Source of the DNA: Erodium maritimum
Taxonomy: Eukaryota; Streptophyta; Magnoliopsida; Geraniales; Geraniaceae
Reading direction: 5' to 3'
Length of the DNA stretch: 64,000 bases
Assembly: GCA_963921825.1 (NCBI GenBank)
Contig: OY997589.1
Location: 6,510,001-6,574,000, forward strand
Shown: one piece after another, positions 23,353 through 35,251 of the stretch
Position numbering within the stretch: position 1 is the stretch's first letter
Layout: each line of letters opens with the position of its first letter
The notes under the pieces: model-generated
Seen by the model: only the letters and a program-made list of their open reading frames with translations
Databases searched by the model: none
Told to the model about the DNA's origin: nothing
Position numbers and translations under genes: made by a program

Positions 23353-26300
23353 TGTCGCGCCCCAAATCCAGTTTTGACCGGGTTCGAGACGTGCACTTGA
23401 AATAATAAATAAACACAGTAAAATTACGAAGGATAAAAAAATTTCAAAAGTGATAATTAATCAATTGACAAAGTTAACAGCTCATAAAACCCAGTATACA
23501 AAAGTTCGGTTCAAAATAGACGCACGTCACTAGACCGACTAGACAAGACCCGCGCAAGCTCCCAAACTCAGCTATGTCCTGCTAGTACAAATCCCGCTCA
23601 ACACCTGAAAATCAACAATGTAAGGGGTGAGCTTTCGCCCAGTAGAGAAAGTAGTTAAGGTAACGAACATAGGCTCACCACCATGAGTAACCGTCCAATT
23701 AGGGCATACTAGTGCAGCACGACTAACTACCGATCGGGGTTCTTAGCCAATTTACCAAAACACACAAACCGACAACTCTCGTACAATAACCACTAACCAA
23801 ACAACAAACGTATCAAAACACAGAAGCCATTCGCACACACATCCCGAACTACAATCCTTGAAATCCGCCGACTGTACACAGCCCGACATCATCATATCAA
23901 ACGGTAGGTCAAGTATCCATCGGACTACCTCTCGATCCAGAGGAGGCGCATAACGTCACAAAGACGTATAACGTCAAGAATGCCGGAGACGTCCTTACAA
24001 GGACGCATTCGTCGGGACTCTAGGAAACGTCTCCAAAGGACCATAGATCATCGAGGTTGAAACACGGCACCTAGTGCCCATCACGACCCGTAGGCCCAAC
24101 ACGACCCTCAGGCCCAACCACGACCCGAAGGTCCACTATGCTATGATTTGGCCCGTCGGCTCCGACCCGTCGGCCCTATGCAATATGATATGATGTGGCC
24201 CGTCGGCTCCGACCCGTCGGCCCTATGCAGATGATATGATGCGGCCCGTCGGCTCCGACCCGTTGGCCCTATGCAGACGACCCGTAGGCCTCTACCCTAT
24301 TATGGCCCGTCGGCCCGACCCGTCGGCCCTATGCAATATGATATGATGTGGCCCGTCGGCTCCGACCCGTCGGCCCTATGCAGATGATATGATGCGGCCC
24401 GTCGGCTCCGACCCGTTGGCCCTATGCAGACGACCCGTAGGCCTCTACCCTATTATGGCCCGTCGGCCCCAAACAACGACCCGTAGGCCCCAAACGCAAC
24501 CGGAATACCACCCTCAAGGATCACACAACAAACTAAAATAACGCATCGAAATGCAACATATCGAACACGACTCACAGGCCCAACAAACTTACCACAACCA
24601 GACACGTCGGTCTATCACTCACCCGACCATCACACAACCAAGAGTTCACATCAACACAAGCACGACACACTCGCCCACGCATATCAACAACAAGCTCAAC
24701 GGTTATATTAATCTTGTCTATTAACCCTAACGACACCGACTCACACGGCAAGCACATAAATTCCCAAGACAGAAACGTAAATGTTCGCAGTTCAATCGGC
24801 TACGCTAGTTGTTCTCATCCTACATGTTACTACGACTCGTCCGTTTATTATCTGATATAAACGTCTTTCCAGTTTTATTAATTCCTAGCATGCATACTAG
24901 TAACTTTCCGTAATTAAACTGGTATTCGCTACTTTCCCTACCTCAACCGAAGAGTAACCGCAACGCCTCCTAGCTGCAGATGTCCTGGCTCGCTACCTCC
25001 GGTCTTCTCTTCGATCGAAGCCGGACTCTACGTTACACAGAAAGTCACAATTAAAACCGGTTTCACAGTTTAATTTAAAACAGTACGATGATTTCGATTC
25101 AAAATCAAAAGTTGACTTTTAGACTCGAGCGGGCTAAAAGCGGGTTATACGACGAGTCGGGTTCGAGTACTCAAGCTCCGAGCACGGAACCCAGTGCACG
25201 GTTCCCGAGGTACGGGTTCCGGGGTACGGATCCCGAGGTGCCCGCTTCGCCGTTCCTGTTTTCATTCCCATTCTACGTCCGATTTAAACGCTCAGTTTAT
25301 TCGTTCGGTTTCAACTTGTTCAAAAAAAACGTTCCCCACTTCCCAGAACTTCAACAGATTAGCTCATAGTTCCAAAACCGTCTTAATATTCAAATTGATT
25401 TTAATTTCTTTTCAATTTAAACTCTTTTCCAATTAATCCTTTTTAAACAAAAACTGATTTTTCGTAAATCACCAAATCAGATCCAGAACAGCAACTGTTC
25501 CAACACAGATCAGATCCACAGTGTTTCGGTTCCAAAAACTGTCCAGATCCAATCTAAAAAAAACGAAAGGGGGGAGGAGTGTCGGTCAGAAAACGAGCAG
25601 TCACCGGCAGAAACGCCGGCGACCGAGGCCTCACCTTAGGGAACAGAAAAGTGCGGTGGTGGTGGCGGTGGTTACGGGTGTGGGAGCGGTGGCGGGAACT
25701 CGGTTCCGCACAGCGGAAACGTGGATGTGGTCGGCGTTTGGGAGGAGATCTGAGCGGGAGAGAGGTCGGGGAAGGACACGCCGGCTACGGCTCGACTGAA
25801 CGGGGAAGAGGAGGAGAAGGGCGGCCGGCTTGGGTTGCTGAGAGAAAGGGGACGGTGGAGACGGTGCTGGATGTCTGGCCGTGAGCTCGTCTGAGCTGGT
25901 CGGAGCAAGTGCGAGGCGGCCGAGAGGATGGGTAGAGAGAGACCGAGGAGTCGCGCGTGAAGGAAGAGAGGGTCGTGGGGTTTGGTTTCTGAGAGGATGA
26001 AGAGGGAGAGGACGGTGGTGGGTGGTGGCGTGAGGGCGACGCCGGCGAGGAGCTCGGGATTAAGGGCGCGATTCAGAGAGGGTCGGGAGAGGGTGAGCTG
26101 CGCGAACGAAGAGGGAGGAGAGAATGAACAGCAAAACCCTAGCTTTTGGTTAAGTAGCGCGGGCCGGCATCCTTTGGGCCTTGGACGACAACTGGGCTGC
26201 ACGGCCCAAAACGTGCAGGGCTGGGTTGGCCTGCTTGGCCGAGTCTGGCCTGGTTCAACCTTTTTTTTTAACGAAACAACACTTAAAACGAATTTCAACC

Positions 26301-26397
26301 TCGTTGTTACCAAAAACCGACCCACTTCTCAACCTCTACGTTCCGATCGAACACTTTTAAATAATTAAAAACTTTTTAAACCGAGGCGGTCTTCACA
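23353..26397 (-). mobile_element. Long solo LTR (3.0 kb), Gypsy-type fossil
   Basis: Starts TGTCGCGCCCCAAATC and ends GCGGTCTTCACA on the plus strand, flanked by the 5-bp duplication CGAGG (23348-23352 and 26398-26402). Related repeats at 50187-59825 share the words CGCCCCAAATCCGG and ATGCATACTAGTAACTTTCC. One of them adjoins a Ty3/Gypsy integrase remnant, so I place this in Ty3/Gypsy, with the sense strand probably minus. No internal region is present, so it is a solo LTR left by recombination. It inserted into a LINE ORF1 remnant. It carries an internal duplicated block at 24175-24470 and a GC-rich stretch at 25560-26150. Identical duplications suggest moderate age. Confidence 0.82.
24115..24490. 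repeat. Tandem duplicated block in solo LTR
   Basis: A block of about 150 bp built from CCCGTCGGCTCCGACCCGTC units with CTATGCA-ATGATATGATG spacers occurs twice in a row. The smaller units inside it are themselves repeated. It lies within the LTR at 23353-26397. Confidence 0.75.
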
Positions 26398-27455
26398 CGA
26401 GGTCCTTCTAGAACCGAACGCTCAGGGTACCTCCCCACACCAATCCAGTTTCGTTAGTACGGACATCCACGAAACCGCCCAATGCCTCTCTGACTTGGAA
26501 CTCCTTTTCCGCCATCAGGGCATCCCATTGGAGGTTATAAACTAATGCCCACATTTGGATCCTCAAGAATGGTAAACTGGCTAGATTAATTCCGGGGTAG
26601 AGGTCCTCCAGAATCAGTAGTGCTTGGTTGAAGCACCAAGGTTCACCGCGTTGGATTTGTTACCTCTCCGCTTGAGAGGTGAAGTAAAATCCCGAAACAA
26701 CCCAACCGAGGTCCTTGATGACGAGGCTTTCGGTGCCACACCTTGGTCATGACTCCCTACATCGATTCCCGATCGCATTATCGGGTGGTAAAGAGCCTGC
26801 TTGTCAGGTCAAAAGCCGTATGTATGGCCACGAATACGGTCTTCCATAATTTGGTCTTCCTCTTTCTCGTTCTTGAGTGCGTCAAACCCTTCTTAAAGGG
26901 CCTGGAGAGTCTCCATCGGAGGTCGATGTGTCTCCGTACTAATGTCTTCACCCCACGAGTCGGCTTGGATGGGATTGGCCACGTGGTTGGTCTAATTACT
27001 TCTACAGGCTTTGGGGCGTTCCGTCCATGTCGGATATGGTGTTGAGAAGGTCCATCCTGAATGTCTCCTACGTCTTCACCTGGTAGCAGATTCACAGGGA
27101 CAAGGAGCATGGTGGCATTTGGGGAAGCCACTGGCTCCAGTTGATTACACGGGATGGACGGAAGCAGCACCTTCAGTGTGGCCCTGAATCGAATAACTGT
27201 TGGTCGCACAGAGATTCTGTAGAAGGCAGTAGTGTCCAAAGAGTCAGGTTCAAGTCACTCTACTGAATAGAGCCACGGCCTAATCGGAGTTCGTGTGGAT
27301 TGCACGATGACAAAACGGAGAGTGGTCGGAAGGGGAGAGGGGTTGCTCTTATATTGGATCTAAAATGTAACAACACCCATATTATTTGGAGTTAAATTAC
27401 ACAACAGGTACAAATTGAGCTGGACATAGTGATCAACCCATAACCATACACCCCA

Positions 27456-28967
27456 CTAAGCTTCAATCCCTTCCAAACAAGGAATCAAAAAGAAAATGTC
27501 ATCAAGGCGATCATTGGTAGGTGAGTTCCCACCATACACCAACAATCCCTCCTTCCCCTCCCACTCTCCACTCCCAAACGCACACCATCCTCGAGCTCCC
27601 GGATGCTCTCCCAATTCATCGCACTTTCTCCACACCAACGTCTCCGTATCCAACGCATAGACCTCGCCGGAAAACTTCCCGGCCCCCATATGCCCCTGGT
27701 CACTCGGATCCACCTCACCGCCGTATATGATTATGTATTTCCCCATCCCAGCCGTACAAAATACACTCCTAGCCGTGGGCTTCTCGCCACCTGTCTCCAC
27801 TTGGGCCCACTCTCCACTCACCGGGTCAAAGCAGTGCACGTCGTCAGCCTCCATCCCAGCGAACCCATACACAACCCATATCTTCCCTTGGGCCACGGCC
27901 AAGCCCGGCCCACCTCTCCCCTTGCACCTCTCGCCGGCGGTCGGATACTCCACCCATTTCCGGTCAACAACATCCCACGCCCATAGATCGTTCAGCCGGC
28001 CCGCCACTCCGCAGCCGCCGAACACGTACACCCGCCGGTCGTCGGCGGTCATGGAGTGGTAGCTCCGGTGGGGAGGCCCGCCGTCCCCGCTGGACAGTAG
28101 GGCCCAGCTGCTCGTACGCGTGTCGAGAGAGTACAGCTCGCTCAGCTCCGTGTGGGTCCCGTCCCTCCCCCCGAACATGAAAACGGTGTCCCCGACCGCC
28201 GCCAGCGTGACGCCGACTCGCGGTGGTGGGACGTCGCCGGTGGCGGCGGCGACGGACCATGTCTGGGTGCTGAGGTCGAGGACGTAGAGGTTGTTGTCGA
28301 CCGGGACACGTGGCGCCAGCTCGCCTCCGAAGGCGTAGGCTTTGTGTCCTACTATGGTTATGGCGTGGGAGCTCCTTGCTCCTGGTCCTGTTCCTTTCTG
28401 CTCAACCTATGAAGTGCCAAATTTCACAAATAAACACTTTAAAATTTCTACCTTATCCTAATTTGATTCACATATTTGTTGCTCATCTTGATTAGTGATC
28501 ATGATCAAAGACTTTATGGACAATTAATTAAGTCAATCGTTTTTTCGATCAGCAAAAACAAATTGAAATTATATTCTGAGGTAAAAGATACAGAACAAAA
28601 AATCCCAATCAAACTACAGATTAAGAAAAACTGCTCGAAAGGAAACAACCCAAAATCAAAGAACAGTGAAAGAAACCAAGAGTAAAAAATTGTGTTGACG
28701 AAGAACATAGATACACCCATGGTGGAGGTTGACCGATTTGGATGTGATTTGTAACCGATTTCTGAATCTATAGGATTGACAGATTCATCGACCTAAAGAA
28801 AAAGAAGAGGAAAAACTATTTTTTTCATCAATTTTTTTTGTCGATTAGATCGTGAGAACCGACTCTACTGCGATTACTTTTAAGCGAGATGGAATCATAA
28901 TTGAATTATAAAAGGGGGAATTGAAGAGAGAACATACCTTGATCCATTTGGCTTGCTCTACACCCAT
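27456..28967 (-). CDS. NSP5: Kelch-repeat protein, nitrile-specifier protein 5 (NSP5)-like
   Basis: Kelch beta-propeller of the nitrile-specifier / thiocyanate-forming family. In Brassicales these proteins steer glucosinolate breakdown; relatives in other plants have no proven role. Exon 1 is 28938-28967 (MGVEQAKWIK), and exon 2 is 27456-28406, starting VEQKGTGPGARSSHAITIVG. The 531-bp phase-0 intron is bounded by GT at 28937 and AG at 28407. The protein is 326 residues, the length I recall for Arabidopsis NSP5. Five kelch-like repeats show YVFGGCGVAGR, YGFAGMEADDVHCFD and GLLVYGGNSPTNDRLDD. The Fe(II) site EXXXDXXXH of active members aligns with GGEVDPSDQGHMGAG (E241, H249). Here Asp stands at 246, one place later than expected, with Ser at 245. 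A short truncated retroposon-like piece lies in the intron. The sulfur-lyase activity is therefore unproven. Confidence 0.88.
28539..28705 (-). mobile_element. Short truncated retroposon piece in NSP5 intron
   Basis: On the minus strand, AATATAATTTCAATTTG is followed closely by GCTGATCGAAAAAA, much like the 3' ends of the retroposons at 6803-9000 and 35252-36619 (GATC followed by A). I take it as a strongly 5'-truncated copy. No target duplication was found. Confidence 0.35.
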
Positions 28968-29565
28968 GGCTAAAAGTCTTGTATGTTGTTCGAGGGTCGT
29001 TCTGGTGAGCTTTCAAAATTTCTTCTCTTTCTTATAAGGACAAGAACTGGCCTCACAATTTGTATTGGCTGGCCCATCAATGTGACTCGGTTGAGAGGAT
29101 CAATTGTTTTAGTGTAGATTCTATATTGCGAGGCATGCACCGTGCAACACTATACTAAAAGACAAGGCCAAAGCACTAATTACGTGTGAGCGATTAAGAT
29201 GGATAACAAGTATGATTAGTTTGTTAATCAGCCGTTTCCTTGCCGGTTACACATATATATATTATGCAAGTTTGCCTGATGACTCATTTCCCACTTTTAA
29301 CAAATAAAAAAAAATTGATGCACGTCATATTTTTATTTAAAAGGCCCCAAGTGAAAAAAAAGATCAGGACTAAAGAACACTAATGATACATAAAAATTAT
29401 GACCATGCCGATAATCTCCCACTTGAAAATTTGTATGGCCATGCAAAACCTTAGAGGCCGTATCTACAACAGCCCCTCACCATGATTCTGTTTGTGTACT
29501 TTTGAGTTACATGCGTTCATACAAAAAACGTCACAGGGAGATGGCATAGAGAGTTTGATTTCCAA
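28968..29565. other. NSP5 upstream region and intergenic
   Basis: Promoter side of the NSP5-like gene, then AT-rich DNA up to the next LINE. No other gene was recognised. Confidence 0.4.
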
Positions 29566-31395
29566 TTTTTATTTTTTGAAACGGGTAACCGGAGATAATA
29601 TTAATACCCAAAGGTAATCAAAAGGGGATGGCGTAAACGTCCAGGGTTCCAGATATGTGTCCGGACCGACCGTAGCAAGTCCAGCGCTCATGGACCCATA
29701 ATAATAGCCTACTTGTAATCGTTGGCAAAAACTCAAGACAACTCCTTACCATCGTCTCAAAACAGTGAGACATAAAATAAAAGTACCTAATCAAAATAAA
29801 CGATAAATTGTTCCAGAAATAAATCAGATAATCATAGAGCAGATAAAATAAGATGAGTTGTTGGTGCAGGCTGCCCGGGACCACCCAGCACTAGCCATCC
29901 CGGGTCTGTGGGTATAGTCCGCCATCGGCTCCACCCACCCCTGCCGGGTCGAGTCATTACTGCATTGGAGGCAGTCCTGCCTCCGCCTGCTTCTCATGGT
30001 CCCCTACAGCGTTGACCGGTTGGATGAATTCTAGAGGAGGGGACGGATGATCCAGCGACTTCTTTGACCCCAGCGGACGAGCATATAGCGACCCGCTCCT
30101 TGTCTGCAGCGAAGATTTTTTGGCCTTCCCCCGGATAGGACCAGCTTTCCCCGAAACTTCCTTGGGGTCTTTCTCCTTCCCTACCCGAATCCCCGAGGTG
30201 TCTGCGGGTTCATCAGAGGCAGGGGGTTTCCAGCAGGGTGGATGTTAGCTAGATTGTTAGGCTTTGTAAACCCTAGTGGTCCTCCACAATCCCGGCCATC
30301 TCAATCCTGCAAACAAATGACCACCCCTCCTCAGGTAGTCTTAGCCAGATCGTCAGACTTCGATAGAAGGTTTGCAGCAGAAAAACCATCCCCCATGACG
30401 ATCTCCCTAGAACGGACCATAGGGTTCAAGGAGAGCCCATTCAGAAGATCGTCAACAGCCACCGGTGTCCGGGAAGGGGAGGCATGCCATACTGTCTTCA
30501 ACAACCTATCCACATCCAGTTGTCTTGGTACCAGGATCGTAGTGTCATAACGGAACTCCTCCCGACTATTCCCGGTAAGTGAGCCGTGCACCCCGTAATC
30601 TGGTGTGTCATCCTCCCACACCTACGGCAAAGATCCGTGAGCCTCTCGTATTGAAACTCGATCAGTGAGGAGGTAACTGTGTCTGGGAACCGAAGGGGGA
30701 GACGTCGCCTACGAGGTTGGTTCAACTCCATCCGTACCCGCAGCCATAGAAACATGTCCTCCCGACGGACAAACGGTATAGGAGCCGACACCACCTGGAC
30801 CCCAATATTAGCAGCAATAAGACTCCGAATCTCCGGGGTTCTGACCCCTGACGGGACATTCATGGCTCGGAAACCCAGCTCAATATGGTTAAACTCAATC
30901 TCGTGTGCCTGAACGTACGACCTGAGGGGTTCCATAAGCACTGGATATCCCTTGAAAATCCAGGGCCCCCAATGCCGGATATTCTCCATTGTTGCAGCAG
31001 ATGGGAAATGATAACCCGTGACCTCCGGGAACAGGACCTCAACCTGGATGTCGTCTACTTCCGTCTGTGCATCATCATTGCACAGACCGCATTCTGGTTG
31101 TGATTCCGATTTCCAACGACCCGGGCCGCCACCGAGAACTGGTAAGTCCCCTTTTTGATCGTCGAGACCGCCTCCACCGGGACCACTACTTCATCATCTT
31201 CATCCTCCCAGTCTGGGACCGGAGAAATACGGACCGAGCTCTCTCCGGTCCTACTTGCGAAACTGCTGGACGACCCCGTTGTCAGGCTTATTGAGGGGCG
31301 ATGCCAGGACCCCGCCATTGGCGACTGAGGTTGAGAGACCGACGGCTGATCCATGTGGACCGTTTCCGAATCTGGTTAGGAATGTAAGCCAATAA
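29566..31395 (-). mobile_element. LINE ORF1 (DUF4283 plus zinc knuckle), ORF1-only
   Basis: Minus-strand ORF1. An N-terminal part (31055-31354) has AVSTIKKGTYQFSVAARVVG. The next part (30498-30989) has HWGPWIFKGYPVLMEPLRSY and IELGFRAMNVPSGVRTPEI, then FQYERLTDLCRRCGRMTHQ and GC, a knuckle with the C-x2-C-x4-H-x4-C spacing. The two parts are in different frames, so it is broken. The minus-strand end is TTACCCGTTTCAAAAAATA at about 29567-29587. No RT lies between the knuckle and the tail. This is the best-preserved ORF1 in the window. Confidence 0.75.
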
Positions 31396-32640
31396 CTTTT
31401 TTTTTTATCAGAGAGAATGAAATGCATTAAGAAAAAACGGGGGCGTGGGTCACGGGATAAGAGCAACAAATGATTATACCAACGTCCAACAAAAACCGAA
31501 CAAAGAAACAGAAACAACAAAAAACATAAAGAACACCCTGATCCACCTCACCGACCGTCAACCACCAGTCCGACAAGAAAACTCCAGACCTAGAAGGAGA
31601 GACAGGCACCAAAAAGGACCAGGGGAAAAGTGATGGGCTCCTCGAATATGGCACGATAATCCTTAGGTGCTCCTAGTCAGCGCAACAGCTAGAGACTCGA
31701 TCCACTCAAGGATGCTAAAATGCTGGTCGGTCGCTCTCAAGTTGGAAAAAGATCCCTACTAAATCCTAGCTAAAAGTATGCTCGGCTCAATGACAGCGGG
31801 CCCTGAGAAGATGCGACGATTACATTCTATCCAAATATGCCAAAGACATAGAAGTCTGATACCACTCCACTCAGAAATCAACCTTCTAAGCCCACCAGAG
31901 AGGTCCAAAACTGTTAGAAAAAGAATAGACAACAACGAAAAAACACCCACAACCCCCACCACCCTAGGACCAGAGACTAGAGCTTCCAGGTTCACGAGCA
32001 AGCGACAAACAGATGCCCGATATCCTCACTGCACGATCCACGCAACACACATCAACACCGGAATAACGGAACCGACACATCTCTATCCACCAAGAAGGAA
32101 ATAGTAGAAACTCCATCATGGGAAAACAACCAGGAAAATGTTTGGATCTTGGGAGGAGCTAGGCATACCAGATCGTAGGTGCCCAAAGCGAAACCCCGTA
32201 ATCTACCCAACCAGATAAAACTTGAAAACCTTTAGCTGTAGAGAACCCTCTCGGATCCCATGCCAACGAATTCGCCCGCTCGGGCCAGACGAATCCCAAC
32301 CAGGCGGACCTTGATCTCCTCCAATGAATCGATTGACACCTGAACCTGAAGATTGCTACCAAATAGAAAAACCCACATACCTTCCACAAAAAAACTATAC
32401 TATCGACCCATGATGGTCTTCCACCAACATGTAGAATCGAGGAAAACGAGTTGCAAGCACGATATCAAAGAGCCACAGGTCCTCCCGGAAACGAATTGTG
32501 GTCCTAAAATCGGCCAGCCACCTCAAGGTGTTAGGACTAAAAACTCTCCCAAACCTCGGGTCCCCAGCCAAGTGCACAACATGCCGAAAGAAGAAAGTGG
32601 AAGCACTCGGAGGTACTGTAAGAACTATTAGGTATCACTC
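31396..32640 (-). mobile_element. 5'-truncated LINE, ORF2 C-terminus
   Basis: Minus strand: TTIRFREDLWLFDIVLATRF (post-RT region of plant L1 ORF2), then ISEWSGIRLLCLWHIWIECN (zf-RVT region, 31759-32001), then a 3' UTR with ATGCATTTCATTCTCTCTGA and an A tail (31397-31406 on the plus strand as T). It abuts the 5' side of the ORF1 LINE at 29566-31395 in the same direction, either by insertion next to it or by chance. It is the same family as 10464-11392. Confidence 0.75.
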
Positions 32641-34745
32641 TGTCTCACTCCACCCGAAGCAAGCATAGATAACACACCTCTATTATCTTAGGAAGAGTAG
32701 TATATCCATGTCATTTTATATTTCATCACATGATAATGAAAACTCTTGTCATTTTATTCTTTCACAGATAGCCATGTATTATTTATTGTGGCTTATCCTA
32801 AGGCACAAAATCCAACAAGTATGGGGTTCCCTCTAAGGGGCAGCAATTTGGATAACTCCCGCATAACACCAGTTAATGTCGAATTCATCTGCAGTAATGA
32901 TCGAAGAGAGTTGACAGGGGCTCGCAAGACGCCAGAATTAGGCGCTTATTCCCCGACCTTGGTGGAAACAAAGGCCATCCGAGGCAGTATCCGATGATTT
33001 TTCATAATCCTCATTTGAGGGCGAGGATCAAAACCAACTACCAAGTGGTGGTAGATTTCATTAGTAGGGGGGAGATTTTCTTCTCTTTTGTTATACTAGA
33101 TAATCAGTCATTGTATTTCTCTTTTTATAACACTCTTGACAATAAATAACTCGAATTTATTAAATGGATAGCAAACAAAAAAGTTTACTTGTTTGCCAAA
33201 GATTTTGAGGGAGACAAGAAGCCTTAATTTCTGACTCGCTCTTAGGTATCCTAATCATAATCACCATTTTTAATAAATTTTCATTTCCAATTCAAAAGGT
33301 ACGATTCATAAACTAGCCCTTAAAATAATTCATAAAGAAAAATATTTGTATGTCAATTACCGTGTTACCAAGAGGACGCAACCGGTCTCTTTTGAACAAA
33401 CCTATGCAGCCTTTCTCTTGTAACATAATACAACCGTTCTTTATTTTTCTTCAGCCTCCGTCATTGATGGTCGTCATGGCTCTGGTCATAGGGAATGTCG
33501 ATAGCTCTCTCTCTCCCTCCCCTCCAACCGTCACCACCTACTCCCGCCCTTGCATCTCATTTCGTGCTCTTCCCATGGCCACCCACATCCGCCCTTGCAT
33601 CTCGTCTCGTCCTCACCTCGCCTGCTAGTCGATCCAATACTCTAGCCGATTATATTTTTCGGAAAAACTTCCTCCATTGCCGATATTGGTCAACCTTGAG
33701 TTCTCTGACAACGACCCGAGCACCTTCGACCGAGCCTCATCGCCACGCTCCTCCTCTGTCCAGATGGTCAGATATGCTCCCATCTTTCGTCGGAATTCCG
33801 CAATTCGAGTGCTCCGTTGTGCTCCTGCTTATCGTGTTGACCGGCCAGACCCATGCACCCCCAAAGCGGATCAGATCTGCACCCGCCGACATCGGCCACC
33901 TTCCCCTAGCTCCGACCCTACCCCCAGACATCGGAGGTTGTCCACGAGTAGTTCATACTCGTTGTTGTTGTTCATTTTGTTTGTATTTTTTTTCTTATGT
34001 TTTTAGTTTGTCCCCTCTGTCGGAATCTCAGATATCTAACATGTGCAGTTATTGTCTTTGGTGGCTTGTTCAATCGGGGTTTTCTATCGGTAGAGATATT
34101 TCCAGAGAGTAGATAAGAAAGAATGACCTGATAGGTGTACGTCACCCTGTTTGACGACTACTCATCTCGTTGGTCATTCCTTATGCTACTGAGAACAACC
34201 AATAAATACAACGCTTAGATTGTTAGATGTGTGTTGTTCGACACGTAAAACTTATTAACAAATCTTTCCGTTCAAAAAATATTACAGTGTTACTTTTACG
34301 GTTTACCTCTCTCCTCCAAAGCCTAAAAATTAAAACAAGTCTATTAATATAATGGATGGTCAATGGTGTAATCGAGACGTGGAATAGTTGTTGATGTAAT
34401 AGTTTTATACTTCCCAGATTGGTAAAAAGATGTTAGATTTCACAAATCAAACAGTCAAAATTTGGTTGTATGCTAAACCTCAATTGCATTTAGCATCTTG
34501 TTATTACGAAGTTTCCTTGGAAAGGAAATCAGTACATCAAATTATAAGACGACAAAGAATGTCCACCAAACCCATCCATATTAAATCTTACCACACAATT
34601 TTAGATACTGCCCGTTCGAATCATAAATGTGTTTGCATTTAAATTGCAACACAATTTTTTTTGTTTTTGTTTTGTTAGTATGAAATTTGGTTGGTAAAGT
34701 ATAATTGTTTTTATCACTTCACTTAGAACATACATGATAACATTA
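32641..34745. other. Intergenic region, nothing recognised
   Basis: Includes a GC-richer block at 33470-33960 with open frames of low-complexity Ser/Pro/Arg type in several phases. These look like chance frames in a degraded repeat. The rest is AT-rich. No motif was recognised. Confidence 0.4.
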
Positions 34746-34854
34746 TATGTTCAGAGCATCATCAGTGGGTTCTCAAGATCGATACAAGGTGCTCCACCCA
34801 ACGTATCATGATCGATGCGGCAAAGACTCGATGCAAAGTGTTCGGCACATACAC

Positions 34855-35251
34855 CTTGTTGCAGACGAATGATCAAAAAACATCATATATTCGCAACGGA
34901 AATAAAACGTTCGATCCAAAACCAAATATATTGCATTTAAATTAATGATAAAACTTTAAGGATTACTTACTTGATATGTAGAGCAAATCTGATATAGCTC
35001 AGAAAATACGAAACCTCTAGTGTATCCACACCGAGTACCCTTAGATGTTTTCAACCAATTGACACGATTATAGAAATGAAGAGCGATTCTTCATTTTGTC
35101 GTGTATGGGAGAGAACAGAAAAAAGAGGCTAGAGAGAATAATAAGAACTACTCTTTTAACCCTAATCTCTACCTTTAAATACCAATCACTATTAAGTCTA
35201 ATATTCAATTGGGCTTTATACCCGATTGGATCTAAGACATAACCCAACTAC
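34855..35251 (-). mobile_element. Possible LTR remnant, Copia-like fossil
   Basis: On the minus strand the sequence runs from TGTAGTTGGGTTATGTC to GTCTGCAACA. It has TG...CA-type ends and a TATA-like GGTATTTAAAGG followed by CCTCTTTTTTCTGTTCTC, the layout of plant Copia LTRs. No flanking duplication or internal region was found, so the call is tentative. Confidence 0.35.

Larger units (their letters stand above)
22600..27340 (-). mobile_element. LINE ORF1 remnant split by a solo LTR
   Basis: A minus-strand L1-type ORF1. The 26403-27340 part reads ETLQAL and NEKEEDQIMEDRIRGHTYGF, then ESLVIKDLGWVVSGFYF, PWCFNQALLILEDLYPGIN and LPFLRIQMWALVYNLQWDAL, all in DUF4283 order and needing several frames. 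The remaining part (22600-23347) holds the knuckle region RFRLHYVRLLNYCFHCGC. The two halves are separated by the fossil LTR at 23353-26397 with its 5-bp duplication, so the LINE is older. A 20-G run sits at 22967-22986. Confidence 0.65.

Noticed and set aside
25672-26325. 217-codon open frame on the minus strand
   Set aside because: Compositional frame within the GC-rich part of the solo LTR; Ser/Pro-rich with no domain.
34750-34775. GAGCATCATCAGTGGG, resembling a Harbinger terminal repeat
   Set aside because: No matching inverted end or TTA duplication was found near it.
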